Positions 44,911 through 54,055 of a DNA stretch of 64,000 nucleotides are shown here, one piece after another (within the stretch, counting starts at the first letter, position 1; each line of letters begins with the position of its first letter). Below the pieces are notes generated by a model. The model did no database searches. It had not been told where the DNA came from and saw only the letters and a program-made list of their open reading frames with translations. A program made the translations under genes and the position numbers. The stretch lies in contig CAZJYX010000021.1 of NCBI GenBank assembly GCA_964550375.1, positions 8,350-72,349 of the forward strand. The letters are read 5' to 3'. The DNA comes from JAAYXS01 sp964550375 (GTDB lineage: Bacteria; Planctomycetota; Phycisphaerae; UBA1845; Fen-1342).

Positions 44911-46590
44911 ATGCCTATCGGCGAATCGCTGATCGCGCGGGGTCTAATAGATGAGGAGCAGCTTGAGCAGGCCAAGCAGGAGCGGAGTTCGCCGTCGGAG
45001 CGTCTTGATCACGTTCTCGTGCGTTTGGGGATGGTGCGTGAACGCGACGTTTTACAGGCCTTTGGGGAGGAGCTTTCGATCCCGTTTGCAGAGCTCGATG
45101 AAGCCGACGTGGATAAGACGCTACTGCAAGCGGTGCCAAGCCGGCTGGTGCACAAGTACGGCGTGATTCCCATCAGCCGCAACGGGCGCGGCATCCGCGT
45201 AGCGACGTCCGACCCGTACAACGTCTACGCGCTGGATGAGCTGCGCGTCTGCATCAACATGCCGGTTGAGCCAGTGTTGGCGACGAGCGCCACGATTCAC
45301 AAGCTGATCAAGTCGTTCTATGGCGTGGGCGGCGACGTTATCACCACGCTGGTGCGCGAAAGCGGCGACCTGGAAGTAATCGACGAGCAGAAGATCGACT
45401 CGGCCGACCTGGACGTGCAGATGGCCCAGGAGGCCTCGGTCGTCAAGCTCGTGAACGAGATTCTGCTGGAGGCCATTGACCAGCGTTGCAGCGACATCCA
45501 CTTCGAGCCGTTCGAGCGTGAATTCGTGGTGCGCTATCGCGTGGACGGCGTGCTGCACGTGGCCAACGTCCCGATCGAGATCAACCGCTTCCGCAACGCC
45601 ATCATCAGCCGCATCAAGATCCTGTCGAACCTCAACATCGCCGAACGCCGCATGCCGCAGGACGGCGGCTTCAAGATTCGGGCCCACGGTCGTGAGATCG
45701 ACCTGCGTGTCAGCGTCGTGCCCATGGCGTTTGGCGAAGGCATCGTGCTGCGTATCCTGGACCGCACGGCCGTGCAACTCAACCTGGAAAGCCTGGGCAT
45801 GGACGGCGCCAACCTGGAGAAGTTCAACCGGCTGATCCGCCAGCCGCACGGCATCGTCCTCGTCACCGGGCCGACCGGCTCGGGCAAGACGACGACGCTG
45901 TACGCCGCCCTGACGAACATCGTCAGCCCGGAGATCAAGATCCTCACGATCGAGGACCCGGTCGAGTACTACCTGGACGGCATCAACCAGACGCAGATTC
46001 TGCCGAAGATCGGTCTGACGTTCGCGCGGGCGCTACGCAGCTTCCTGCGGCACGACCCGGACGTCATCCTGGTGGGCGAGATTCGTGACCTGGAGACCGC
46101 CGAGGTAGCCATCAACGCGTCGCTAACCGGCCACCTGGTATTCAGCACGCTGCACACGAACGACGCGGTGACGGCCGCGACCCGACTGCTGGACATGGGC
46201 GTGGAGCCGTTCCTGGTGTCGAGCTCGATCGAGGCGGTGCTGGCGCAGCGATTGGTCCGTACGATCTGCAAGGAATGCAAGGAGCAGTGGGCGCCGGATA
46301 GCCCCAGCCACATGCCGCCGGACTTTGGCTACCAGAAGGGGGAACCGCTGTTCCGAGGCAAGGGCTGCCGCGACTGCCACAACACGGGGTATGCCGGGCG
46401 TCGCGCGTTGTACGAGATTCTGGTCATGTCCGACAACCTGCGTGACATGGTGAATCAGCGGCGCACGGCCATGGAGATTTTGGCCGCGGCTCGCAAGGAA
46501 GGCCTCAAGCTGATGCGTGAGTCCGGCTGGGACCTCTGCCGGCAGGGCCTGACCACGCCGCAGGAAGTCCTGCGCGTCTCGAAGGGTTAA
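44911..46590 (+). CDS. GspE/PilB-family secretion ATPase
   Basis: A 559-residue hexameric ATPase that powers type II secretion or type IV pilus assembly. The N-terminal MshEN domain is IGESLIARGLIDEEQLEQA and following. The ATPase core carries DIHFEPFE, Walker A GPTGSGKTTTLY, the Asp box EDPVEYYLDGINQTQ, Walker B DPDVILVGEIRD and the His box HLVFSTLHTND. The zinc module is CKECKEQW ... CRDCHNTGYAGRRALYEIL. The start at 44911 is chosen because the MshEN fold begins there. No other secretion or pilus genes are in the window. Confidence 0.93.
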   Translation: MPIGESLIARGLIDEEQLEQAKQERSSPSERLDHVLVRLGMVRERDVLQAFGEELSIPFAELDEADVDKTLLQAVPSRLVHKYGVIPISRNGRGIRVATSDPYNVYALDELRVCINMPVEPVLATSATIHKLIKSFYGVGGDVITTLVRESGDLEVIDEQKIDSADLDVQMAQEASVVKLVNEILLEAIDQRCSDIHFEPFEREFVVRYRVDGVLHVANVPIEINRFRNAIISRIKILSNLNIAERRMPQDGGFKIRAHGREIDLRVSVVPMAFGEGIVLRILDRTAVQLNLESLGMDGANLEKFNRLIRQPHGIVLVTGPTGSGKTTTLYAALTNIVSPEIKILTIEDPVEYYLDGINQTQILPKIGLTFARALRSFLRHDPDVILVGEIRDLETAEVAINASLTGHLVFSTLHTNDAVTAATRLLDMGVEPFLVSSSIEAVLAQRLVRTICKECKEQWAPDSPSHMPPDFGYQKGEPLFRGKGCRDCHNTGYAGRRALYEILVMSDNLRDMVNQRRTAMEILAAARKEGLKLMRESGWDLCRQGLTTPQEVLRVSKG

Positions 46591-46691
46591 CCACACCATC
46601 GCAAGCAAACCGGGCGGCGGCGGTGAGGCCGTGGGTGCGCGCTCTGGATGGACCGGGCGCCGCGTGAACGCAGCCAGCCGGTCGCGGGGGT

Positions 46692-48314
46692 TCAGGAGCC
46701 GTTGGAGCGGTGTCGGCCGCTGATGGCGTACTCGGTGGCGCGCACTTCGCGCAGCACGGTGACCTTGATCTCACCCGGGAAGGTCTGCATCTCATCTTCG
46801 ATCTTGTGGGCCACATCGCGGGCCAGCTTGAGGGCCGCGCCGTCGTTGATGCTCTGGGCATCCACGATGACGCGGACTTCGCGGCCGGCCTCAATCGCGT
46901 AGGCGAGGTCGACGCCGGTGAAGGACGTGGCGATCTTCTCGAGATCCTGCAAGCGCTTAATGTAGCGTTCGAGCGACTCGCGCCGGCCGCCTGGTCGGGC
47001 GGCGCTGATGGCATCCGCGGCCGAGACCAGCGGCGTGTAGGGATGCGTGGCGGGCACGTCCCCGTGGTGCCCGAGAATGGCGTTGAGCACCGCGGGCGGC
47101 TCATTGAAACGGCGAGCGAATTCGTAGCCGGTCTTGGTGTGGGCGCCCTCGTGCTCCTGGTCGAGGGCCTTGCCGATGTCGTGCAGCAAGGCGCAGCGCC
47201 GCGCCAGGCTGCCGTCGAGTCCCAACTCGTCGGCCATCATCCCGCACAGGAAGGCGACCTCGACGCTGTGGCGCAACACGTTCTGCCCGTAGCTCGTGCG
47301 GTATTGCAGGCGTCCCAATGTGTCGATTAGCTTGCGATGCACGCCCTGAACATTAAGCTCGCTGACGGCGGCCTTCCCCGCTTCCGTGATGCGCTCGTCG
47401 ATCTCCTTAGTGACCACGCTGACGATCTCCTCGATGCGCGTCGGGTGAATGCGGCCGTCGCGGATGAGGCGGTCGAGGGACTCGCGGGCCACCTCCTTGC
47501 GGACCGGGTCCATGCAGGAGACGCTGACAATGCCGGGGGTGTCGTCGACGATCACGGTCGCGCCGGTGACTTTCTCGAAGGCGCGGATGTTGCGGCCCTC
47601 GCGCCCGATAATGCGACCCTTCATGTCATCAGAGGCCACATCGACCGTGGCGACGGTGGTTTCACAGGTGTGCTCGGCGGCGTAGCGCTGGATGGCCGAG
47701 ATGGTGATATAGCGGGCCTTCTCGCGCGCGTTCTCCTCGGCGTGCGTGATGATGCGATCGACGAGTTCGCCGGCGTCGCGCTCCACGTCCTGCTCGATGC
47801 GCTGCAGACAGAGCTGCCGGGCCTGTTCGGGCGTCAGTCGCGCGATTCGCAGCAATTCATTGCGCTGCTGCGTCACCAGCTCTTCGAGCTGCGCGGCTTT
47901 ATGCCGGACGCCCTCCTCGCGCTCCGCGATGCCCTGCTCGGCAACCTCGATTTTGCGCTCTTTGGTTGTCAGGACCTCAAGCTTCTTGTCCAGCGAGTCC
48001 TCGCGCTTGGCCAGCCGGCGTTCGCTGGCCTTCAACTCGGCGCGCGTCTCGGCGGTCTCCCGCTCGAAGCGTTCGAGCACCTCAATGTACTTTTTCTGGG
48101 AACCGGCTTCGGCCGCCTTCAGAATCTCGGCCGAACGCTGCTCCGCCTCGACGATGTGCCGCTCCGCCTCGGCCCGCCGGCCGGCCAGGAGCCGCTCGTT
48201 CCGCAGGCGCGCGGTGGCCCAGACGGCCAGCGCGCCGGCCGCCGCCGCCGCGCAGGCAATGAGCGCAGCAACGCCGCCGCTGACCCCCAGTAGGAAGCAA
48301 GTTGTCTGTAGCAT
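46692..48314 (-). CDS. rny: Ribonuclease Y
   Basis: A 540-residue membrane-anchored endoribonuclease that starts mRNA decay. Parts in order are an N-terminal transmembrane helix (residues 9-35), a long coiled coil (about 40-200) rich in Glu, Arg and Lys, a KH domain with GRIIGREGRNIRAFE, and an HD domain with LLHDIGKALDQEHEG and further metal ligands (GHHGDVPATHPYTPLVSAADAIS). Length and layout are those of the family. Its 3' end converges on gspE, and 565 bases separate its start from the next gene on the plus strand. Confidence 0.95.
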   Translation of the reverse strand: MLQTTCFLLGVSGGVAALIACAAAAAGALAVWATARLRNERLLAGRRAEAERHIVEAEQRSAEILKAAEAGSQKKYIEVLERFERETAETRAELKASERRLAKREDSLDKKLEVLTTKERKIEVAEQGIAEREEGVRHKAAQLEELVTQQRNELLRIARLTPEQARQLCLQRIEQDVERDAGELVDRIITHAEENAREKARYITISAIQRYAAEHTCETTVATVDVASDDMKGRIIGREGRNIRAFEKVTGATVIVDDTPGIVSVSCMDPVRKEVARESLDRLIRDGRIHPTRIEEIVSVVTKEIDERITEAGKAAVSELNVQGVHRKLIDTLGRLQYRTSYGQNVLRHSVEVAFLCGMMADELGLDGSLARRCALLHDIGKALDQEHEGAHTKTGYEFARRFNEPPAVLNAILGHHGDVPATHPYTPLVSAADAISAARPGGRRESLERYIKRLQDLEKIATSFTGVDLAYAIEAGREVRVIVDAQSINDGAALKLARDVAHKIEDEMQTFPGEIKVTVLREVRATEYAISGRHRSNGS

Positions 48315-48878
48315 GATTTCATCCGCTTGTCTTTTTTTGGGTTTACAAGCGGGGCAAAAGCGCGCCCCGGCCTGGTGGGCGCGATGGCATGCGAGCTCGG
48401 CTCAATCGGCTAGATAGCAAAAGCCGGTCGGTAATGCGGGCCGGCAACACGGCTACTGCGTGACTGGCGTTGACGTTTGAAGCCGCCCGGCGGGCCGGAT
48501 GATTGGACGCAACAGTATGATTGGTCAGCGTCGTATTTAATGATTAAGAGAGCTTTGGCCTCAGCCCGGCGTAACCCTGATCAGCAATTGGTTAATTACT
48601 GCGATCCGCACTCCGTCTAGTCCAGTTTCGCACCGAAGCCGCGACGTCCAGGCGGCCCACTTCAGCCCGTCCGGGCGATGCGCGCAACCATCGGCGCCTC
48701 AACATCCTATGCACTCGAATGAAGTATAAGCGCTCGATTAAGGGTTCGCCAGCATGTCGGAAAACAAATCTCCGAGAATCTGCGCGCCCCATAGCCGCCC
48801 CGGCACCCTTGCGGGGTCAATCGGGGACAGCTACCATAATTATCGACCATGACCGGGTTTGCGAGTAGAGAGCCCATT
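48315..48878. other. Long intergenic region between rny and the envelope cluster
   Basis: No protein or known RNA family was recognised in 564 bases, the longest gene-free stretch in the right half. It is less GC-rich than its surroundings near 48500-48610 and 48710-48850. On the plus strand TTGCGG (48809-48814) and TACCAT (48832-48837) are 17 bases apart and could serve the gene at 48879. Confidence 0.4.
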
Positions 48879-49355
48879 ATGTCCCAGCCCGATTGTCCGA
48901 TTCGGCCCCACGCTCCGCGGCCACAGACCGTGCATTGGGTGATTGCCGCGCTGTTGGCGGCGGTGGCGGCCGGCCTCTGGCTGCGGCCCGGCCAACCGGT
49001 GTTGCCGGCGGCCTGGGCCCAGGCTCAGCCGCTGGCGGGGGCGCGGGGGGTGTACGCGTTTCCCGGTCAGTTGGATTCGTCCCGCTACGGACTGTTTATG
49101 CTGGACGTTGATCAGGGTACGATCTGGTGCTACGAGTTTGTGGACGTCGGCGGCACGCGCAAGCTGCGGCTTACGGCGGCCCGCACGTGGATTTACGACC
49201 GGTACTTGCAGGATTTCAATTGCGCCCCGCCCGACTTCAGGATGGTGCAGCAGTTGGTCGCCGAACAACGCGTGCAGGCTGAGTCACGCCGGGATGCAAC
49301 GACAGACGCTGATGGGGATCCGGCGGGTTCGCCGCCACGTGGCGACGAGCGCTAG
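48879..49355 (+). CDS. Single-pass exported protein, unknown
   Basis: A 158-residue protein with an N-terminal membrane segment (VIAALLAAVAAGLWL) and a soluble outer part beginning near AQAQPLAG. The outer part has GVYAFPGQLDSSRYGLFML and DQGTIWCYEFVD, suggesting a small beta-rich domain. I do not recognise the family. It is the first of three genes on the same strand with short spacing (31 and 62 bases), all with membrane or envelope features. A weak purine-rich tract lies before the ATG at 48879. Confidence 0.65.
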   Translation: MSQPDCPIRPHAPRPQTVHWVIAALLAAVAAGLWLRPGQPVLPAAWAQAQPLAGARGVYAFPGQLDSSRYGLFMLDVDQGTIWCYEFVDVGGTRKLRLTAARTWIYDRYLQDFNCAPPDFRMVQQLVAEQRVQAESRRDATTDADGDPAGSPPRGDER

Positions 49356-49386
49356 GACGGAGCCGGCGGCGCAGCAGGAGTATTTC

Positions 49387-50313
49387 ATGGGTAAGCAGTT
49401 CTACTCACTGGACGAAGTTTGTGAGATGCTCGGTAAGACGCCGGACAGTATCCGTAAGCTCGTGCGCGACGGCACGCTGCGCGAGTTTCGCGACGCCGGC
49501 AAGATATTCTTCAAAGCCGAGGACATCGAGCAGCTCGCCCCGGGCACGACGACATCCGGGGCCGAAGACGAGGTCCTGCTTGAGGCGGCCGACGAGCCGG
49601 CCGCGTCGGGATCACCGCCGCCGCCATCCGACGGGACCAGCGTCATCGGGCTGGCGCCGGTCGAGGAGGACGAGCAGGACAAGAAAGAGGATACCGTCAT
49701 AACTGCCAGCGGTATCGGCGTTTTCGATGATGATGAGTTGGAGATCGACGCGGACCCGATGGCCGCCACGCAGATTACCGACGCGCCCATCGACGACCAG
49801 GTTGCGCTGGAGGGCTCCGGCAGCGGGTCCGGACTGCTCGACCTGACGCGTGAGTCCGACGACACGTCGCTGGGCGCGGAGTTGCTGGACGAGATCTATC
49901 CGGGCGAAGAGGGCGGCGCCGAGCCGGCGGTTGCGGAGGCGGAGGCACTCGCCGAGGTTGAGGAAGAGCCGGCGCCCGCCGCGGCGGCCCGCGCAAGCGC
50001 GCCGCCCGCGGCCGAAGCGGCCGCGGAACCGGCCCTGGCGACGGCCGAGATCGGAGCAGCCGTGGCTGCGCCGCGCGCGCCCGTGGGCGACCCCTACGAG
50101 GGGCTGTTCTCGGGTTTCCTTGTGGCGGCGCTCATTCTGCTGGGGGTGGCCTGCTCCGTGGTGGGCGGAGCGCTGCAGGGCTATCTGCCTGACTACGCGA
50201 TGCTGCTGACCAACAACTTCTACATATTCCTGGCCGGCGCTGCGGTTGTGCTGGTGTTGTGCGCCGTGGTGGGCATGTTCCTGGGACGTCTGTTCTCGCC
50301 GCGCAAGGGCTGA
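49387..50313 (+). CDS. Excisionase-type HTH protein with two C-terminal membrane helices
   Basis: A 308-residue protein. Residues 4-50 form an excisionase/MerR-like helix-turn-helix (FYSLDEVCEMLGKTPDSIRKLV then GKIFFKAEDIEQL). The middle 170 residues are acidic and Ala/Pro/Glu-rich with low complexity, probably disordered. Two transmembrane helices end it (LFSGFLVAALILLGVACSVV and IFLAGAAVVLVLCAVVGMF). A DNA-binding-like domain on a membrane-tethered linker is unusual; it may work as a protein-interaction module rather than a repressor. AGGAG at 49376-49380 fits the ATG. It sits between the exported protein and the OmpA-like lipoprotein genes. Confidence 0.75.
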   Translation: MGKQFYSLDEVCEMLGKTPDSIRKLVRDGTLREFRDAGKIFFKAEDIEQLAPGTTTSGAEDEVLLEAADEPAASGSPPPPSDGTSVIGLAPVEEDEQDKKEDTVITASGIGVFDDDELEIDADPMAATQITDAPIDDQVALEGSGSGSGLLDLTRESDDTSLGAELLDEIYPGEEGGAEPAVAEAEALAEVEEEPAPAAAARASAPPAAEAAAEPALATAEIGAAVAAPRAPVGDPYEGLFSGFLVAALILLGVACSVVGGALQGYLPDYAMLLTNNFYIFLAGAAVVLVLCAVVGMFLGRLFSPRKG

Positions 50314-50375
50314 TACCAAGAGTCCGCGACGAACGTGCAGCGCGGGTGAGTTCGTCCGGAAGGCAAAGGGCTGTG

Positions 50376-51188
50376 ATGCGCTTCGCGACGCTCTGGTGGG
50401 TCGCGCCGGTAATGGCTGTTATCGCCGGCTGCGGCCCCTCACAATCATGCCGTGACATTGAGTTCAAACTGCACCGCGCCGAGAACGAGCGCCAGACCTG
50501 CGCGGCCGAGCTGCGTGACGAGCGGGCCCGTTCGGCGGCGGCAGTCGAACACGCCGAACGGCAGCGGCGCGACCTGGACGGCGCCTGGGCGGAGCTGAAC
50601 GCGTTGCGCGCCCGCAACGAAAGCCTGCAGCGTCAGTATGACGAGCTGGCGGCGCTGATCGCCGCCCGCGCGGGCGCTCCGCTGGAACGGCCGGCCGTGC
50701 CGGCGGCCCTGCTGCCGCCGCCTTTGGACGAGGCGTTGCGGGCCTTTGCCGAGAAGTTCGAGCACCGCGCCTGGTATGACCGCGGCAGCGGGGCCGTGAG
50801 CTTCGCCAACGACAAGCTCTTCGAGTCGGGCAGTGACGACGTGCGCGCGGATGCCCAGGCGGCACTGCACGAATTGGCTAAGCTGGCTGCGCAGAACCTG
50901 CCGGCCGAGTACGAGGTCGTTGTCATCGGCCATACGGACGACACCCCAATCCGGCAGCCGGAGACGCTCGCGCGCCATCCCAGCAACTGGCACCTGTCAG
51001 TGCATCGCGCCATCGCAGTCAAGGACGTGCTGGTAAGTGGCGGACTGCCGGCCGACCGTGTAGGCATAATGGGCTACGGCCAGTACCGGCCCATCAGCAG
51101 CGATCCCAGCCGCAATCGCCGGGTCGAGGTGTTCTTCGTCAGGAAGGGCGACATCCAGACGCTGCGACCGATCAAGGTTTCGGGCTGA
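50376..51188 (+). CDS. OmpA-family peptidoglycan-associated lipoprotein
   Basis: A 270-residue protein. The signal peptide ends in a lipobox (VIAGC, Cys19). A coiled coil follows, rich in Glu, Arg and Ala (about residues 28-100). The C-terminal OmpA/MotB domain carries VVVIGHTDDTPI and the C-terminal core YGQYRPISSDPSRNRRVEVFF. It would sit in the outer or inner membrane and bind peptidoglycan non-covalently. The ATG at 50376 is chosen because the signal peptide begins there. It is the third gene of the envelope cluster and converges on the VKOR-DsbA gene. Confidence 0.88.
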   Translation: MRFATLWWVAPVMAVIAGCGPSQSCRDIEFKLHRAENERQTCAAELRDERARSAAAVEHAERQRRDLDGAWAELNALRARNESLQRQYDELAALIAARAGAPLERPAVPAALLPPPLDEALRAFAEKFEHRAWYDRGSGAVSFANDKLFESGSDDVRADAQAALHELAKLAAQNLPAEYEVVVIGHTDDTPIRQPETLARHPSNWHLSVHRAIAVKDVLVSGGLPADRVGIMGYGQYRPISSDPSRNRRVEVFFVRKGDIQTLRPIKVSG

Positions 51189-51214
51189 ACGCCCGGGCCC
51201 ACAGCCCGGCGTTT
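51188..51214. terminator. Terminator-like hairpin between convergent genes
   Basis: AACGCCCGGGC (51188-51198) pairs with GCCCGGCGTT (51204-51213) with one bulged C. It overlaps the OmpA-family stop and lies just before the convergent VKOR-DsbA stop. A short T-run follows. Confidence 0.5.
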
Positions 51215-51221
51215 CGCCCAG

Positions 51222-52571
51222 CTATGGCCGGGCCGGAGCCACTGTGCTGGCCGGCTGGTCCGTGCTCTGTTGCAGCAGCGCGTTCCACGTCTCCGATTGG
51301 CTCCAGCCGAGCAGCCGTTTACGGTTGAGGTACACGACCGGGATAGCCGTTACGCCAAGCTGCTCGGCCAGGGCAATGTCCGCCTGCACGCGGGCATGCA
51401 CGGCCGGTGAGTCCATGGCCGCGGCGAAGGCCGCCACGTCGACACCAAGCTCGGCCGCCCAGACCTCGAAGCACTGCTGCTGCGCCTGGTCCTGCTTCCC
51501 CAGCGGCTTGCTCGGGAACTCATGCTGCCGCTCATAGAGCAGCTTGCGCATCTGCCCGTACGCGGCATCGCCGGCGACGGCGCGGACGGCCAGGGCCGCC
51601 CGGGCGGCGCGGCAGGCCGCCGCGTGTCCGCCGGCGCGATAGCGTGGATCGGGGTTGCATTCGGCGTCCTGCGGATAGTATCGGTGTGCGACGCGCAGCC
51701 GGTCGGGGTACCGAGCCAGCACCTCTGCGATCATCTGCTCCGCGCCGCGGCAGTGCGTGCACTGGAAGTCGCTGAAGATGACCACCGTATTGGCGGCCGT
51801 CGGCGACCCCGCGAACCACTCATCCTCATACAGCGGGAGGTCCACCGTCGGCTGGCGCTCGAAATGCCAGCGGATAAACACTGGATCCTCCAGAACTTCT
51901 GCATATGCTGCCGTGCGGCGTTGCAGGATCGCGCCGGCCGTGTACACGTAGACTACCGCCACATGCCCGAAGAATGCGAGTGCTCCCGCCAGCGTCGTCG
52001 CCAGCACGAGCCGGGCCGGCGGATGCGGACGCCATGCGGTCGGCGTGCGGCGCCACGGCCAGGCCAGCACGGTCAGAACGGCTAACGCGCCGTTGACGGC
52101 ATGGGTCAACAGGCAGACCTCGCACCATTGGCGCAGGTCGACCGCCATGATCCTGATGTACGCCAGCGATTGCAGCACGCCCAAGAACACTACTGCCGCG
52201 AGCACGACGTGCCACAAACGCCGCTCGCGCGTCGGCGGCCCGACCAGCACGTACCACAAACCGACGAAGGCGAAGTAGCCCAGCCCGAAGGTCGAGACCG
52301 GGATCGGGACCGGCGTTTGGCGACCCCAGTACGCCTGCGGCGAAGTCAGCACGGATCCGCACCCGCCGGGATCTTCCGGCCCGCCGCAGACCATCCGCAT
52401 TACCGGGTCGCTGATTTCCGCGCCGGCCGACACGCGCAGTGATTGAAACGAAAGGTACCAGCCTGCGGCTGCCAGCAGCACGGCCGCCCAGCGCAACACC
52501 GGCTTGGGCTGCACCAGGGGTGGATAACAGGCGGCGGTTTCCGGTCGTTCAGGCTCGATCGACACAGTCAT
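51222..52571 (-). CDS. VKOR-DsbA fusion, disulfide-forming membrane protein
   Basis: A 449-residue fusion. The N-terminal half is a vitamin K epoxide reductase-type membrane domain with four or five helices; the first cysteine pair is Cys62 and Cys71, and the quinone-site CxxC is Cys150-Cys153 (CEVC). The C-terminal half is a DsbA-like thioredoxin fold with CTHC (Cys271-Cys274) after FSDFQ and a cis-Pro in VTAIPVVYLN. The fusion oxidises thiols of exported proteins and passes electrons to quinone, replacing DsbB plus DsbA. The start at 52571 has GGAG upstream. It may serve the cysteine-rich exported proteins of the organism. Confidence 0.92.
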   Translation of the reverse strand: MTVSIEPERPETAACYPPLVQPKPVLRWAAVLLAAAGWYLSFQSLRVSAGAEISDPVMRMVCGGPEDPGGCGSVLTSPQAYWGRQTPVPIPVSTFGLGYFAFVGLWYVLVGPPTRERRLWHVVLAAVVFLGVLQSLAYIRIMAVDLRQWCEVCLLTHAVNGALAVLTVLAWPWRRTPTAWRPHPPARLVLATTLAGALAFFGHVAVVYVYTAGAILQRRTAAYAEVLEDPVFIRWHFERQPTVDLPLYEDEWFAGSPTAANTVVIFSDFQCTHCRGAEQMIAEVLARYPDRLRVAHRYYPQDAECNPDPRYRAGGHAAACRAARAALAVRAVAGDAAYGQMRKLLYERQHEFPSKPLGKQDQAQQQCFEVWAAELGVDVAAFAAAMDSPAVHARVQADIALAEQLGVTAIPVVYLNRKRLLGWSQSETWNALLQQSTDQPASTVAPARP

Positions 52572-52652
52572 TGCTCCCGAAGCGGGCGGCCCGGCCGGCG
52601 GCAAGCACAGTCCGAATCAGTCGGCGGCGTGGCAGATCATAGGGTTCGCCCG

Positions 52653-52762
52653 CGACGCGGCACAACTCGCCGAAGCACTGTCGACCCAACGGCTGACCAT
52701 CGGGTCCCAATAGTCACTTTTCAAGTACCTTGCCTGGCGGCAGTAAGACGCCCCCTGCCGCC
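52653..52762. repeat. Imperfect direct repeat, left copy
   Basis: This copy aligns to 54258-54365. The first 58 bases (52653-52710 against 54258-54315) share 46 identical positions without gaps, and the last 30 (52731-52762 against 54336-54365) are also close. The two copies flank the SPFH and ribbon-helix-helix genes. It contains the hairpin GGCGGCAG / CTGCCGCC (52736-52743 and 52755-52762). Confidence 0.65.
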
Positions 52763-52861
52763 CAAGATCGACTGCGGCCCCGCCTTGAATCATAAGTATC
52801 GTTATTCTGGGGAGTTGAAGCCGATCCAGCCTGGAGCCGCGCCAGACGCCGCGAATCCGAC

Positions 52862-52889
52862 TTGCATTTTGAAATCTATGTGATATCAT
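52862..52889 (+). promoter_or_regulatory. Promoter of the SPFH gene
   Basis: TTGCAT (52862-52867) and TATCAT (52884-52889) are 16 bases apart in a clearly AT-rich pocket, 30 bases before the start codon. CGGAG (52909-52913) serves as ribosome binding site. Confidence 0.6.
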
Positions 52890-52919
52890 ATTGATGTACA
52901 ACCTCAACGGAGAACCGCC

Positions 52920-53798
52920 ATGTCCAGAGAACGTCTTGTCTCAACGGTCAGCGGGTGGCTGGTGCTGCTGGGCCTCGTCGCCGCGATGTTCGCCATCGGA
53001 TACTCCTATTACGCCTGCATCGCCGGCCGGCCGCAGCCGCACGTGTGGGGATTGATCGGCACTGTGTTCGCCACGCTGCTGTGGGGCTTCATCGCGTGCG
53101 GGTTCTTCACGCTCCAGCCGAACATTTCGGCCGTGCTGCTGCTGTTCGGCGCGTACAAGGGCACGAACCGCGAGCCGGGGTTCCGCTGGGCGAACCCGCT
53201 GCTCCAGAAGGTGAAGATCTCGCTCCGCCAGCACAACCTCAATGGCGAGAAGCTGAAGGTCAATGACAAACGCGGAAACCCGATCGAGATCGCGGTCGTG
53301 GTGGTGTGGCGTGTCGAGGACACCGCCCAGGCCTGCTTCGACGTCCAGGACTACCGGCAGTACGTCGAGGTGCAGAGCGAGTCGGCCGTGCGCCACCTGG
53401 CGACGCGCTATCCCTACGATACGATCGAGCAGGACGAGCAGTCGCTGCGCGGGAGTCTCGATGAAGTCTCCGCAGCGCTGAAGGATGAGCTCAGCGACAA
53501 GCTCCGCGACGCCGGCGTGGTCGTGGACGACGCGCGGATCAGCCACTTGGCCTACGCCTCCGAGATCGCCGGCGCGATGCTCCGCCGCCAGCAGGCCGAA
53601 GCGATCGTCGCGGCCCGTGCGCGGATTGTCGAAGGCGCGGTGGGCATGGTCGAGATGGCGCTCACGAAGCTGGACGAGCACCACACCGTGCAGCTCGACG
53701 AGGAGCGCAGGGCCGCGATGGTGAGCAACCTGCTAGTCGTGCTGTGCGGCGAGCGCGAGGCGACGCCGGTGGTCAACACCGGCACGCTCTATGGCTGA
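52920..53798 (+). CDS. SPFH/band 7 domain membrane protein
   Basis: A 292-residue prohibitin/stomatin-like protein. Two N-terminal hydrophobic helices (residues 12-32 and 43-63) are followed by the SPFH domain (QPNISAVLLLFGAYKGTNREPG, WANPLLQKVKISLRQHN, GNPIEIAVVVVWRVEDT) and a helical part (EIAGAMLRRQQAEAIVAARARIVEGAV). SPFH proteins form ring-like membrane scaffolds that organise proteases or lipids. Here the gene is paired with a ribbon-helix-helix gene downstream and flanked by direct repeats, which suggests a small mobile or accessory module. Confidence 0.9.
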   Translation: MSRERLVSTVSGWLVLLGLVAAMFAIGYSYYACIAGRPQPHVWGLIGTVFATLLWGFIACGFFTLQPNISAVLLLFGAYKGTNREPGFRWANPLLQKVKISLRQHNLNGEKLKVNDKRGNPIEIAVVVVWRVEDTAQACFDVQDYRQYVEVQSESAVRHLATRYPYDTIEQDEQSLRGSLDEVSAALKDELSDKLRDAGVVVDDARISHLAYASEIAGAMLRRQQAEAIVAARARIVEGAVGMVEMALTKLDEHHTVQLDEERRAAMVSNLLVVLCGEREATPVVNTGTLYG

Positions 53799-53939
53799 GG
53801 CGCTCGCGCCCATACTGGGACGAGTCGGCCGTGCCAAGCGGAAATGATACAGCACGAGTCCTGCCCGGCCGACCGACACTTCAAGGCGCCGGGAATCTGG
53901 TCATCAGCGCCGCCATGTCTACAGCGGGGCCGATGGCCG

Positions 53940-53969
53940 AACACGCGGCCGGCGGCCGCCGCGTGTTTT
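53940..53969 (+). terminator. Rho-independent terminator after the SPFH gene
   Basis: AACACGCGGC (53940-53949) pairs perfectly with GCCGCGTGTT (53958-53967) and runs into TTTT. It separates the SPFH gene from the ribbon-helix-helix gene. Confidence 0.65.
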
Positions 53970-54055
53970 CGATTCCGACGGTCCTGATGCCCCGACCGGC
54001 CGCGTAAACGGCGCGCGGCCGATCGTCTGGACACGGCCGCGCGATACGGACGATC

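Larger units (their letters stand above)
52572..52919. other. Intergenic region before the SPFH gene
   Basis: No coding gene is seen. It contains the left copy of the direct repeat, a stable hairpin and, close to the end, an AT-rich promoter for the SPFH gene. Confidence 0.5.
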
